A DNA stretch of 64,000 nucleotides, from assembly GCF_021026315.1 (NCBI RefSeq), contig NZ_JAJNCX010000010.1, positions 150,183 through 214,182 of the forward strand, written 5' to 3'. Each line of letters starts with the position of its first letter. Position 1 is the stretch's first letter. Made by a program: the position numbers and the translations under genes. Source of the DNA: Rhizobium sp. C4 (GTDB taxonomy: Bacteria > Pseudomonadota > Alphaproteobacteria > Rhizobiales > Rhizobiaceae). Of the stretch, positions 9,392 to 18,409 are shown one piece after another. Under the pieces are notes generated by a model, which ran no database searches, was not told the DNA's origin, and was given only the letters and a program-made list of their open reading frames with translations.

Positions 9392-10036
9392 TTAGCCTCC
9401 AGACATGTCTGCGGGCCTTGCGATGACCATCGCGCGGCCGGATTGAAGCGTAATCGTCACCGGACCTTCGGCGACATTGGAAACAGTGCGCGACGAGCCA
9501 TTGCCGATCTCGGCGCGGTCGAGCGGATAGCGCGCGCCTTCGATCGTCAGGCCCGAAAGCGCAGAAAAGGGCAGGATCGAGAAGAGCGCGCCCTTCGGCA
9601 GATCAATTCGCAAGGTGCCGCCGAGAAGGGCCTGCGCCTCTTCCTCGCCGGTCGTCAACAGCGTCGGGATGCCGCGCTCGGCGAGAGACAGGGCGAGCAG
9701 CAGATGCATGACGGCGTGGTCGGTGCGTTCGCCACCCAGCGCGCCGGCAATGACGAGCGATGTCGCGCCCCGGGCAATGGCGGTATCCACCGCAATCTCG
9801 CCATCGGTGGCGTTCTTGGCGCGCGGATAGGGCTGGCGCTCGATGCCCTGCCATTCGGCAAGCAGCGTTTCCGGCGCGGAATCGAAATCCCCGACCCAGA
9901 GTTCCGGCGTCAGCTTCAGCGCCGCCGCATGGCGCATCCCGCCATCGGCCGCAATCACGCGCGTGCCGGCCACCTGGGCGGCAAGTCGGTCGGTCATGGC
10001 GAGGTCGCCGCCAAGGAGAAGGGTGAAAAGGCTCAT
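9392..10036 (-). CDS. thiN: Thiamine pyrophosphokinase
   Basis: The protein has 214 residues when started at MSLFTLLLGGDLAM (10036). The frame runs 102 codons further upstream, but that extension is low-complexity (Pro/Ser/His-rich) and lies in repeat DNA, so it is rejected. The core has RVIAADGGMRHA, LWVGDFDSA, NATDGEIAVDTA and GALGGERTDHAVMHL, the nucleotide- and thiamine-binding motifs of thiamine diphosphokinase (ATP plus thiamine gives TPP). It is divergent from thiBPQ, which imports the substrate. No strong ribosome-binding site is visible. Confidence 0.88.
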   Translation of the reverse strand: MSLFTLLLGGDLAMTDRLAAQVAGTRVIAADGGMRHAAALKLTPELWVGDFDSAPETLLAEWQGIERQPYPRAKNATDGEIAVDTAIARGATSLVIAGALGGERTDHAVMHLLLALSLAERGIPTLLTTGEEEAQALLGGTLRIDLPKGALFSILPFSALSGLTIEGARYPLDRAEIGNGSSRTVSNVAEGPVTITLQSGRAMVIARPADMSGG

Positions 10037-11239
10037 GACTGGCGCTGATAGCCGAAAACCGGCCCGCCCGGAAGGGTAAAGCGTGAGGGGATGTTTCGGG
10101 AGGGTTGGATAATAAGGTCTGGCTTGGGCTGGGGAGCGTGCGTTTGGGGGAATGGTCTGAGAAAGACGGTGATGTCGCAGTTTGGATTGGCGGGGCAAGA
10201 CGGCGCGGCACCTCCTCGCCCCATCGGGGAGAGGATAGCTCGCCCCAAGAGCCGAAGGCGATTGGTGTGGCGAGCTTGGTGAGGGGGAACTTGTGGTGAG
10301 CGGCGGGGACAAAATGGCCCCCTCACCTGGAAAATCTGGCACTTAGCGTCCCGCTAAGATGCTGATTTTCCTTCCTCTCCCCGTTGGGTAGAGGCGGGCG
10401 GATGCCACACCGTTTTCCCCCCTCTCTGCGGTATCCATTATCCTGTAGCCCTCCCGCCACCGGATGGACCAGCGACGACTGGCCCAGGCGGGAGGAGAGC
10501 CTGGTGGCATCCCTCGTAACGTGCGGGAGATGTCATCAGGGGACGCGGGCAGCGTTGGGGCAAAAATCCCGACGAAACGTTTCCCCCGATGGGCCGCGAA
10601 TGGCTCGGCGGCTTGGCTGCGCCAAAGAACCCGTCTGCCTCCGCAGACGGCTTAGCGAGGCGGCCCGCGTTTGAGGATCAGGGTCGGATGAGGCCCTGCC
10701 TTGCAGATCTCGACGGGTCGCGCTGGCGCTCCGCCGTTATTTTTAAACTACCCATCAGGGCGGCGCGTCAGCGTGGCTCTCCGGAAGCTGATGTCCAGAG
10801 AAAGGGACGGAGGCGGTTAGACCGGAGTGAAACTCGGGGAAGGTTTTTCCCGGGGATTTTGACGTGCCCACCCGTGAGACCTCACCCTGAGGTGCCTGCG
10901 CAAGGCGCAGGCCTCGAAGGGTCAAAGCCACACGCTCAAGGGCCCCGCGCCACAAGCGCATCCTTCGAGGCCGCCCTGCGGGCGGCACCTCAGGATGAGG
11001 GCGGAGCAAGAGGCACGACGTCAATCTCCCCCCTTGTGGGGGAGATGTCAGCGCAGCTGACAGAGGGGGGTGAGCCACACGGAAGAACGTCAATGGGGAC
11101 AGAGCATGCCGCACCATACCCCCCTCTGCCCTGCCGGGCATCTCCCCCGCAAGGGGGGAGATCGGCCGGAGGCACCGGCCCCACCTCACCTTGACGCACC
11201 TGCGTAAGGCACACCCACCGCGTCCGCCCCACAAAAACC
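10037..11239. other. 1.2-kb gene-free stretch built from intergenic repeats
   Basis: No reading frame here looks protein-like. The stretch 10190-10400 holds palindromes of the CTCCCC-TTGGG-GAGAGG and CACCTGGAAAATC/GATTTTCCT type. The middle (10440-10860) contains two strong hairpins. One is irregular, with a 9-bp outer stem (10450-10458/10487-10495) and a 7-position inner stem. The other is perfect, CCGTCTGC/GCAGACGG at 10631-10650. The stretch 10870-11165 is a chain of repeats. Promoter and riboswitch for thiBPQ begin after it. Confidence 0.7.
10870..11165. repeat. Cluster of rhizobial-type palindromic repeats
   Basis: An inverted pair, CCTCACCCTGAGGTGCC...CCTCGAAGG against CCTTCGAGG...GGCACCTCAGGATGAGG, spans about 10880-11000. 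It is followed by two GATGT/CATCTCCCCC-type elements with G-rich and C-rich arms at 11028-11072 and 11119-11162. Related sequence recurs near 56020-56060. Confidence 0.7.
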
Positions 11240-11268
11240 TTGTCACAATTCCCGCCAGCCCTTACATG
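11240..11268 (+). promoter_or_regulatory. Candidate promoter of the thiBPQ operon
   Basis: TTGTCA (11240-11245) and TACATG (11263-11268) are spaced 17 bp, giving a start about 15 nt before the TPP riboswitch. The fit to the sigma-70 consensus is fair. Confidence 0.5.
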
Positions 11269-11282
11269 TCAAAGCGCTCTAA

Positions 11283-11367
11283 CGGGGTGCTGTTTCGTCT
11301 GAAATGGCTGAGAGGCTTCAACGCCAACCCGAAGAACCTGATCCGGTTAGCACCGGCGGAGGGATTA
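11283..11367 (+). ncRNA. TPP riboswitch (THI element)
   Basis: The conserved THI-box landmarks appear in order: GGGGTGC (11284-11290), GGCTGAGAG (11326-11334), AACCCGAAGAACCTGATC and CCGGTTAGCACCGGCGGAGGGA ending near 11365. It lies about 60 nt before thiB, whose ATG is preceded by AAGGAGG. In proteobacteria TPP binding typically blocks ribosome access, so thiamine import should fall when TPP is plentiful. Confidence 0.95.
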
Positions 11368-11423
11368 GACGGCTCGAGATCAAGCGCCTCTTCCCCTGTA
11401 TTTAAAAACGCAAGGAGGCGCAG

Positions 11424-12428
11424 ATGCGCAAGACAGTTCTTCTGGCGGCCGTGGCCGCACTTCTTTCCTCAACATCCGCCTTCTCGGCCGACAAGGTGCT
11501 GAACGTCTATACCTATGAGAGCTTCACGGCCGAATGGGGACCGGGGCCGAAGGTCAAGGCGGCGTTTGAGAAGACCTGCGGCTGCACGGTCAATTACGTC
11601 TCGGTGGAAGATGGCGTGGCGCTGCTGAACCGGCTGAAGCTGGAAGGCAAGGACACCAAGGCCGATATCGTGCTGGGTCTCGACACCGGCCTCGTGGCGG
11701 ATGCCAAGGCGACCGGGCTGTTCGCGCCGAGCGGCGTTGATGCTTCTGCCGTCAAGGTGCCGGGCGATTTCAAGGATGATGTCTTCCTGCCTTACGATTA
11801 CGGCCATTTCGCCGTGGTCTATGACACGGAAAAGCTGAAGACGCCGCCGAAGAGCCTCGATGAACTGGTCAACGGCAATCCGGACGAGAAGATCGTCATT
11901 GAAGACCCGCGCACCTCGACGCCGGGTCTCGGCCTGCTGCTCTGGATGAAGTCGGTTTATGGCGACAAGGCAGGCGACGCCTGGAAGAAGCTCTCCAGGC
12001 GCGTCCTGACCGTGACGCCCGGCTGGTCGGAGGCCTATGGTCTCTTCACCAAGGGCGAAGCGCCGATGGTGCTCTCCTACACGACCTCGCCCGCCTATCA
12101 CGAGATCGAAGAAAAGACCACGCGCTATCAGGCCGCAAGCTTCTCGGAAGGTCATTATATCCAGGTGGAAGTGGCGGGCATGACAGCAACGTCGAAGGAC
12201 CCGGCGCTGGCCAAGTCCTTCCTCTCCTTCATGGTGAGCCCGGCATTCCAGGATATCATTCCGACGACCAACTGGATGCTGCCGGCCGCCAAGATGGACC
12301 AGCCGCTTCCCGAAGCCTTCAACAAGCTGGTGCAGCCGGCCAAGACATTCCTGATGTCGCCGGACGAGGTCGAGAAGAACCGCAAGGCCTGGGTGGCCGA
12401 ATGGGTTGCCGCCATGGGCGCGAAGTAA
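11424..12428 (+). CDS. thiB: Thiamine ABC transporter substrate-binding protein
   Basis: The 334-residue periplasmic protein has a clear signal peptide ([22 protein letters not shown], cleavage near residue 22). The mature part begins [23 protein letters not shown], the ThiB opening, and the [12 protein letters not shown] and [11 protein letters not shown] segments contact the ligand in this family. It binds thiamine and its phosphates and delivers them to ThiP. AAGGAGG sits 8 nt before the ATG. It is the first gene of thiBPQ. Confidence 0.95.
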   Translation: MRKTVLLAAVAALLSSTSAFSADKVLNVYTYESFTAEWGPGPKVKAAFEKTCGCTVNYVSVEDGVALLNRLKLEGKDTKADIVLGLDTGLVADAKATGLFAPSGVDASAVKVPGDFKDDVFLPYDYGHFAVVYDTEKLKTPPKSLDELVNGNPDEKIVIEDPRTSTPGLGLLLWMKSVYGDKAGDAWKKLSRRVLTVTPGWSEAYGLFTKGEAPMVLSYTTSPAYHEIEEKTTRYQAASFSEGHYIQVEVAGMTATSKDPALAKSFLSFMVSPAFQDIIPTTNWMLPAAKMDQPLPEAFNKLVQPAKTFLMSPDEVEKNRKAWVAEWVAAMGAK

Positions 12429-12437
12429 GGACCTGAG

Positions 12438-14021
12438 ATGAGGCCTCAGCGCGGCATGACCGGGGAGCGGATGGGCGGGGCCTTGGCGCTCGCCTTCATT
12501 CTCGGCTTTGTCGCGCTGGCGCTTGTCCCGCTGCTTCGCTTTGGTAGTGCCGGCGGGTTGGATGCGCAGATTGTCGGCGTGCTCAAATTCACGCTGCTTC
12601 AGGCCTCGCTTTCGACGCTGCTCTCGGTCGTCTTCGGCGCGGTCGTGGCGCTGTCCGTCGCGCGTCGGCCGCAGCTTGTGGGCCGCGTCTGGCTGCTCCG
12701 CTTCATGGCCGCGCCCATGGGGCTTCCGGCCCTTGCGGCCGCCTTCGGTGTGCTGGCCGTCTGGGGGCGGGAAGGTGTATTCAATAGTGTGCTATCTTTC
12801 TTCGGCGTTGCGACCAAGTTCAATGTCTATGGAATGACGGGTATTCTGGTTGCCCATACATTCTTCAATATTCCGCTTGCCGCCCGTCTCTTCACAGCAG
12901 CGCTCGACCGCTTTCCCCCGACCTATTGGAAGCTTGCCGCCAATCTCGGTCTCGGCCGCGTCTCGCTCTTCCGCCTGGTCGAGGGGCCGGCGCTGATGGC
13001 GGCGCTGCCGGGTGTGGCGGGGCTGATCTTCATGCTCTGCGCCACGAGTTTCACGCTGGTGCTGACGCTTGGCGGCGGGCCGGCGGCGACCACGCTGGAA
13101 GTGGCGATCTATCAGGCGCTGAAATTCGATTTCGAGCCGGGGCGGGCGGTGTTTCTGGTTCTGGTTCAGGTCGTGTTGACCGGCCTCGTCCTGCTCTTCC
13201 TGGCGGCCTTTCCGACGCCGGCGGAAGAGCGCGCCCAGCAGGGGGCGGGCATCCGCCGGTTCGATGGCGGCTCTTTGGTTTCGAAGGTCTGGGATGGCGC
13301 GGTCATTCTTGTCTTTCTCATCTTCTGCGGTGCGCCCTTCGTGGCGATCCTGGTCGATGGATTGCGGGCGGATTTTCCGCATCTTCTGGCCGATCCGCTG
13401 TTCTGGCGGGCGCTGTCGACCAGTGCTGCGCTCGGGCTTTCGGCCGGGCTTCTGGCGCTCATCCTCTCCTGGCTGATTGCGGTGGCGCGGATTTCGACGG
13501 CAAGCCGCGTCTTTGCCGGCGGGCTCGACGCGGGCGGGTCGCTGATCCTGCTCACGCCGCCCATCGTGCTGTCGACCGGGTGGTTCCTGTGGCTCAAGGG
13601 CGGCGGCGGGTTTGCGCCCTATGTGCTTGTCGCGGTGATCAATGCCCTGATGGCGCTGCCCTTTTCGCTGCGGGTCCTGCAGCCGGCGGTGCTGAGCCAT
13701 TTCGAACGGACCCGGCGGCTGTCGCAAAGCCTTGGCCTCACCGGCTTTCAGCGGCTGCGCATCATCGACGCGCCGGCGCTGTCGCGGCCGTTGCTGATGG
13801 CGTTCTTCTTTGCGCTGGCGCTGTCGCTCGGTGATCTCGGGGCGGTGGCGCTGTTCGGCGGCGAAGGCTTCGTGACGTTGCCCTGGCTGATCTACGCGCG
13901 GCTCGGCAGCTATCGCACCACGGATGCCGCGGCGCTGACGCTCATTCTGGCCGCCGTCTGCATGGCCTTTGCCGTGCTCGGCACACCGTCCGACCGGCGG
14001 CAAGGGGAGGCGGGGCGATGA
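12438..14021 (+). CDS. thiP: Thiamine ABC transporter permease
   Basis: The 527-residue integral membrane protein is a fused double permease with about 12 hydrophobic segments. Two EAA-type coupling loops are present: TYWKLAANLGLGRVSLFRLVEGP in the first half and RLSQSLGLTGFQRLRIIDAP in the second. Both should dock on ThiQ. It starts 9 nt after thiB and overlaps thiQ by 4 nt (ATGA). Confidence 0.94.
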   Translation: MRPQRGMTGERMGGALALAFILGFVALALVPLLRFGSAGGLDAQIVGVLKFTLLQASLSTLLSVVFGAVVALSVARRPQLVGRVWLLRFMAAPMGLPALAAAFGVLAVWGREGVFNSVLSFFGVATKFNVYGMTGILVAHTFFNIPLAARLFTAALDRFPPTYWKLAANLGLGRVSLFRLVEGPALMAALPGVAGLIFMLCATSFTLVLTLGGGPAATTLEVAIYQALKFDFEPGRAVFLVLVQVVLTGLVLLFLAAFPTPAEERAQQGAGIRRFDGGSLVSKVWDGAVILVFLIFCGAPFVAILVDGLRADFPHLLADPLFWRALSTSAALGLSAGLLALILSWLIAVARISTASRVFAGGLDAGGSLILLTPPIVLSTGWFLWLKGGGGFAPYVLVAVINALMALPFSLRVLQPAVLSHFERTRRLSQSLGLTGFQRLRIIDAPALSRPLLMAFFFALALSLGDLGAVALFGGEGFVTLPWLIYARLGSYRTTDAAALTLILAAVCMAFAVLGTPSDRRQGEAGR

Positions 14022-14698
14022 TGCAGGCCATCGAAGTTTCGGGCGTCGGTCTCACGCTCGGCGACCACCGTTTCGGCTTCGATCTCGTGGTTCCTGCCGG
14101 CGCCTTCGTTGCAGTCACCGGGCCATCGGGCGCGGGCAAGAGCACGCTCTTCAACATTCTCGCCGGTTTCGAGGCGCCGGATGAGGGCCGCGTGTTGATC
14201 GGCGGGCAGGACATGGCCTCCGTTCCGCCGGGCAAGCGGCCCGTCTCGCTGGTGTTTCAGGACAATAATCTCTTCGCCCATCTCGATATTTTCACCAATG
14301 TGGCGCTCGGTGTCAGCCCGTCCTTGCGGCTGGATACGGTTGGCCGGGCGGCGGTGTCATCGGCGCTGTCCCGCGTCGGTCTTTCAGGTTTCGAAAAGCG
14401 CATGCCCGGCACGCTTTCGGGCGGTGAAAGGCAGAGGGCGGCCTTTGCCCGTGCGCTGGTGCGCAAGCGGCCGATCATGCTGCTGGACGAGCCCTTCGCC
14501 GCGCTCGATCCCGAACTGCGTCACCAGATGGGCGATCTGCTCGGCGCGCTGCATCGGGACGAAGGCTTCACCGTCCTGATGATCACGCATGATCGCGACG
14601 AGGCGCGGCGGCTTGCGGACCGGTTCATCCTCGTCGAGGCCGGCCATGTCGCGGCGCAAGGGGCGATCGCGGACCTGCCTGTTCCGCAGGGCGGCTGA
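14018..14698 (+). CDS. thiQ: Thiamine ABC transporter ATP-binding protein
   Basis: This 226-residue ATPase has Walker A GPSGAGKST, a Q-loop in VFQDNNLFAHL, the signature LSGGERQR, Walker B IMLLDEPFAALD and the H-loop ITHD. It is short, as ThiQ proteins are, with no regulatory extension. It powers import through ThiP. The start overlaps the thiP stop, completing thiBPQ. Confidence 0.94.
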   Translation: MMQAIEVSGVGLTLGDHRFGFDLVVPAGAFVAVTGPSGAGKSTLFNILAGFEAPDEGRVLIGGQDMASVPPGKRPVSLVFQDNNLFAHLDIFTNVALGVSPSLRLDTVGRAAVSSALSRVGLSGFEKRMPGTLSGGERQRAAFARALVRKRPIMLLDEPFAALDPELRHQMGDLLGALHRDEGFTVLMITHDRDEARRLADRFILVEAGHVAAQGAIADLPVPQGG

Positions 14699-14888
14699 CG
14701 CGTCGCAATTCCGACAGGCGGGGATGCGATGCGGCTCTGCAACAGAGGGCAAATCTGCGGCATTTTTCTGTGTAAAAGTCTATGCAACCGAGGGTCAATC
14801 GGTTAGACCGGGCTTGCCATGCTGCAAAAGCGAAGACTGGGCCGTTGAGGCTCGTGCTGGCGGGCTTCAGGCGGGAATGCGGAGCGAG

Positions 14889-16418
14889 ATGAACAAGGCA
14901 TTGTTTTTGTTTGCTGAAGGCGTCAGGGCGCGTCACCTGCCCGCAGGCCTCGCCAGACGGGTGCCGCTTGTCGTCATGCTGTCCGCAAGCATTGCCCTCT
15001 CCTCGTGCCAGAGCATCGTCGCCGACTCGGCCGCAAGTGCGAACGCCATCGGCCCGTCGAGCAATCCGCAGGTCTTTTCCGAAGCGCAGAAGAACGATCC
15101 GAACGCCTCGATGGGCGCGCGGGAGCATCCGCGCATTCTGGCCACCTATGGCGGCGAATATAATGACGAGAAGACGGAAAAGCTGGTCGCCCGCATTGCC
15201 GGTTCGCTGACCGCCGTTTCGGAAAACCCGAAACAGTCCTATCGCATCACCATTCTCAATTCTCCCGCCATCAACGCGTTTGCGCTGCCGGGCGGCTATC
15301 TCTATGTGACGCGCGGTCTTCTCGCGCTCGCCAACGATGCCTCGGAAGTGGCGGCCGTTCTGGCGCATGAAATGGCCCACGTCACGGCCAATCACGGCAT
15401 CCTGCGTCAGCAGAAGGAAGAGGCCGAGCAGATCGCAAGCCAGGTGGTCTCCGAGGTTCTGCAGAACGACATGGCCGGCCAGCAGGCGATTGCCCGCGGC
15501 AAGCTGCGCCTTGCCGCCTTCTCGCGCAACCAGGAACTCCAGGCCGACGAGATCGGCGTGCGCATGCTGGGCGAGGCGGGTTATGACCCCTACGCCGCCG
15601 CGCGCTTCCTGACCTCGATGGAAAATTACGGCCGCTTCACCGCCGTCAACGGCGACGACCAGAGCCTCGACTTCCTCTCCAGCCATCCGAGCGCGCCGCA
15701 GCGCGTGGAACTGGCGCGCCAGCATGCCCGCCGCTTCGGCCAGGAGGGTACGGTCGGCGACAAGGGGCGCGACTACTATCTCTCCGGCATCGACGGCCTT
15801 CTGTTCGGCGACAGCCCGAAGGAAGGCTATGTGCGCGGCACGACCTTCCTGCATGCCAATCTCGGCATCCGCTTCGACGTGCCGGACGGGTTCCAGATCG
15901 ACAACAAGGCGGAAGCGGTTCTGGCCACCGGGCCCGGCGATATCGCGGTGCGGTTCGATGGCGTCTCCGGCCAGGCCCAGATCTCGCTCACCGACTATAT
16001 CGCCAGCGGCTGGGTCACGGGGCTCGACAAGACGTCCATCCGGTCGATCAAGGTCAATGGCATGGACGGCGCCACCGCCCGCGCCTCGGCCCAGAAGTGG
16101 GATTTCGACGTCACCGTCATCCGCTCCGGCTCGCAGATCTATCGGTTCCTCACGGCCGTGCCGAAGGGGGATGCGAAGCTCGAAGAGGTGGCCGGCGAGA
16201 TCCGCGATTCCTTCCGCCGCATGACACCGAGCGAGATCGCCTCGCTGAAGCCGCTGCGCGTCCGGGTGATCACCGCCGGACCGAAGGACACGGTCGAAAC
16301 GCTCTCTGCCCGCATGATGGGCACGGATCGCAAACCCGATCTCTTCCGCCTTCTGAACGCCATGTCGCCCTTCAGCCCGGTTCGGCCCGGCGACAAGTTC
16401 AAGATCATCTCGGAATAA
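14889..16418 (+). CDS. M48 family metalloprotease, predicted lipoprotein
   Basis: The zinc protease motif is AHEMAHVTANH (residues about 158-168), and a third ligand lies in NQELQADEIG about 60 residues on. A hydrophobic segment ending LSSC is a lipobox, so the protein is probably a periplasm-facing lipoprotein. The C-terminus (ITAGPKDTVETLSARM...RPGDKFKIIS) resembles a LysM-like repeat. This layout recalls BepA-type outer-membrane quality-control proteases. The ATG at 14889 has GGAG just upstream; 14877 (four codons earlier) is possible. The longer open frame back to 14589 overlaps thiQ and is rejected. Confidence 0.87.
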   Translation: MNKALFLFAEGVRARHLPAGLARRVPLVVMLSASIALSSCQSIVADSAASANAIGPSSNPQVFSEAQKNDPNASMGAREHPRILATYGGEYNDEKTEKLVARIAGSLTAVSENPKQSYRITILNSPAINAFALPGGYLYVTRGLLALANDASEVAAVLAHEMAHVTANHGILRQQKEEAEQIASQVVSEVLQNDMAGQQAIARGKLRLAAFSRNQELQADEIGVRMLGEAGYDPYAAARFLTSMENYGRFTAVNGDDQSLDFLSSHPSAPQRVELARQHARRFGQEGTVGDKGRDYYLSGIDGLLFGDSPKEGYVRGTTFLHANLGIRFDVPDGFQIDNKAEAVLATGPGDIAVRFDGVSGQAQISLTDYIASGWVTGLDKTSIRSIKVNGMDGATARASAQKWDFDVTVIRSGSQIYRFLTAVPKGDAKLEEVAGEIRDSFRRMTPSEIASLKPLRVRVITAGPKDTVETLSARMMGTDRKPDLFRLLNAMSPFSPVRPGDKFKIISE

Positions 16419-16485
16419 TCTGCAGCCCATCCGTGGCTGGGCCAGAGCTGGTCCGCTTCGCGGCTGACCATGCGTGACCGCAAAC

Positions 16486-16514
16486 GAAAAACCCCGGCCT
16501 TTCGACCGGGGTTT
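16486..16514 (-). terminator. Terminator after carD (possibly bidirectional)
   Basis: The stem AACCCCGG/CCGGGGTT (16490-16497/16506-16513, loop of 8) is followed on the minus strand by a run of five T. It lies 30 nt after the carD stop. On the plus strand only three T follow, so it may also weakly end the M48 protease transcript. Confidence 0.85.
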
Positions 16515-16542
16515 GAACGTCTCGGAAAAGAAGCGTCGCAGA

Positions 16543-17121
16543 TTATGCGGCTTCTTCTTCCTCCTGCGCGTCGTCCTCTTCGATGGCCTTGCCACGCTTC
16601 GGACCCTTGTTGAGGTTCGCTTCGACCAGACGCACGGCTTCCGTTTCGGAGGTGCGGTTCACGGCGGCGATTTCGCGTGCCATGCGGTCAAGGGCTGCTT
16701 CATAAAGCTGACGCTCGGAATAGGACTGTTCCGGCTGGTTTTCAGCACGGTACAGGTCACGCACGACCTCAGCGATTGCGATCAGGTCACCGGAATTGAT
16801 CTTGGCATCGTATTCCTGTGCACGGCGCGACCACATGGTACGCTTGACGCGGGCCTTGCCTTGAACAACCTTCAGAGCCTTCTCGACGCTGTCGTTCTCG
16901 GAAAGCTTGCGCATGCCGATGCTGACGGCCTTGGCGACCGGAACCTTCAGCCGCATCTTGTCTTTCTCGAAATCGATGACAAAAAGCTCAAGCTTCATGC
17001 CCGCGACTTCCTGCTCTTCAATAGTCACAATCTGACCGACGCCATGAGCGGGATACACGATGGACTCGCCCGTCTTGAAGCCGTGTCTGATTGCTGCCGG
17101 TTTTTTCTGCTGGATCGTCAT
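16543..17121 (-). CDS. carD: CarD family transcriptional regulator
   Basis: The 192-residue protein begins with the RNA-polymerase-interacting CarD/TRCF-like Tudor domain (residues about 16-75, GESIVYPAHGVGQIVTIEEQEVAG). A helical DNA-binding half follows, with the conserved MWSRRAQEYDAKINSGD. A very acidic tail (EEDDAQEEEEAA) ends it. CarD stabilises open promoter complexes, including at rRNA promoters. In Caulobacter and related bacteria it is linked to growth control. It is transcribed alone, with a terminator just downstream. Confidence 0.93.
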   Translation of the reverse strand: MTIQQKKPAAIRHGFKTGESIVYPAHGVGQIVTIEEQEVAGMKLELFVIDFEKDKMRLKVPVAKAVSIGMRKLSENDSVEKALKVVQGKARVKRTMWSRRAQEYDAKINSGDLIAIAEVVRDLYRAENQPEQSYSERQLYEAALDRMAREIAAVNRTSETEAVRLVEANLNKGPKRGKAIEEDDAQEEEEAA

Positions 17122-17505
17122 GCGTCAAAAAAACTCCCTGTTTTCCCCCGGCTCGTGAGAGAGCCGAGGCCGGGTCAGTTCGGCCCGGGTAGACGGCAAG
17201 GCCGTCGTTGGCACTGGCTGGCCCATCAGCCGGCGCAAAAACAAAATCCATCAACGCAAAAACACATGAGCAACGCGACGGTTGCTTTTCAGATGTTTGA
17301 TCGCGTTTTCAGGATCAGTTGCTTTCGTGGTGGTTGGCGCGTTCAAGGTCACGCGTTTGGGTCAGTATCTATACCCTATCACAAAAAACTGAGGAAATCA
17401 ACGATTTGATATGGAAACCGAATAGCGTTCGGGGCAGCCACCTTCAAAAGGTGGCACCCGCGCTTCGTGATGTTCTTTCCCGGGCGTTGCGCCCTGGGGG
17501 ACGGC
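17122..17505. other. Non-coding gap between fdxA and carD
   Basis: No convincing gene is visible. It should hold the carD promoter (AT-rich around 17370-17400) and the end of the fdxA transcript. A tight hairpin, GCCACCTT/AAGGTGGC with a 3-nt loop, lies at 17437-17455 but has no T-run on either strand. Confidence 0.6.
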
Positions 17506-17844
17506 TCAGTTGCCCTGGCCCGGCTCCGGCGAGAAGTACTTCTCGAACTTGCCTTCTTCGCCGTCAAACTTTTCGGCTTCCGGCATCGGGTCGCGCTTGA
17601 CCGTGATGTTCGGCCAGATGGAGGCGAATTCCGTGTTGACCTTCAGCCACTTTTCCATGCCCGGTTCGGTATCGGGCTTGATGGCTTCTGCCGGACATTC
17701 CGGCTCGCAAACGCCGCAATCGATGCATTCGTCCGGATGAATGACGAGGAAGTTCTCGCCTTCATAGAAACAGTCGACCGGGCAAACCTCGACACAGTCG
17801 GTGTATTTGCAGCGAACGCAATTGTCAGTCACGACATAGGTCAT
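17506..17844 (-). CDS. fdxA: 7Fe ferredoxin FdxA
   Basis: This 112-residue seven-iron ferredoxin has an N-terminal cluster region [18 protein letters not shown] and a second motif [12 protein letters not shown]. Together they give one [3Fe-4S] and one [4Fe-4S] cluster, as in the Azotobacter FdI family. An acidic C-terminal tail follows ([17 protein letters not shown]). It is a cytosolic electron carrier. It lies between carD and the S4-protein/helicase genes, all on the minus strand. Confidence 0.94.
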   Translation of the reverse strand: MTYVVTDNCVRCKYTDCVEVCPVDCFYEGENFLVIHPDECIDCGVCEPECPAEAIKPDTEPGMEKWLKVNTEFASIWPNITVKRDPMPEAEKFDGEEGKFEKYFSPEPGQGN

Positions 17845-17983
17845 GCGGCACTCCAGTTCAACAGGCGGATTTTCAAATCAATCGACGCCATCTTTTTCGA
17901 ACGTCAGGTAACGGCTTTAAAATCCCATTGCAAGCGCAAAGACTGCAGAAATTGCCGCAGGTGCGGGCATGATTTTCCAATCG

Positions 17984-18394
17984 TCAATCGGGGTCCGAGC
18001 GCCCGCGCATCAGCCGGTCGATCGCGCGGCGATCCTTCTTTTCCGGACGTCCGGTGCCAACGGCGCGCTGCGCCTGCTCAAACGGTGTCAGGCCGTCTCT
18101 TGGCGGCGGGGGCGGGGAAAGATCTTCATAGAGGAGCTTTGCCTCCTCATAGGGACCACGCCGGTCTCCGGGGGCCACGACCTTCAGCACGACGTCACGC
18201 CGCTCGAGCGTGACGGCCACCATGTCGCCGGGCTTCACCTGGACGGAGGGTTGCGCGATGCGCTGGCCGTTGACCGTCACCTTGCCGCCGGACACCAGCG
18301 TCTGGGCAATGGAACGGGACTTGGCGACACGCGTGAAGAACAGCCATTTGTCGATGCGCTGGCGCGCGGTCACAAGGGGCTGGTCTCCTGACAT
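17984..18394 (-). CDS. S4 domain RNA-binding protein (HslR/Hsp15-like)
   Basis: The 136-residue protein has an N-terminal S4 RNA-binding domain, RQRIDKWLFFTRVAKSRSIAQTLVSGGKVTVNGQRI, typical of the heat-shock protein Hsp15 that rescues stalled 50S subunits carrying nascent chain. A Pro-rich linker (LSPPPPPRDG) and a basic tail follow. It starts 15 nt after the helicase stop on the same strand, so the two RNA-active proteins are likely co-expressed. Confidence 0.88.
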   Translation of the reverse strand: MSGDQPLVTARQRIDKWLFFTRVAKSRSIAQTLVSGGKVTVNGQRIAQPSVQVKPGDMVAVTLERRDVVLKVVAPGDRRGPYEEAKLLYEDLSPPPPPRDGLTPFEQAQRAVGTGRPEKKDRRAIDRLMRGRSDPD

Positions 18395-18409
18395 CGCGTG
18401 TCGACCTGA

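Noticed and set aside
10037..10342. 102-codon extension of thiamine pyrophosphokinase
   Set aside because: Low-complexity, repeat-derived sequence. The conserved domain begins at the 10036 start.
10384..11194. Small open frames in the thiN-thiB gap
   Set aside because: Compositions follow the repeats, no ribosome-binding sites fit, and no family is recognised.
17437..17455. GCCACCTT/AAGGTGGC hairpin as a terminator
   Set aside because: No T-run on either strand and no gene end close enough.
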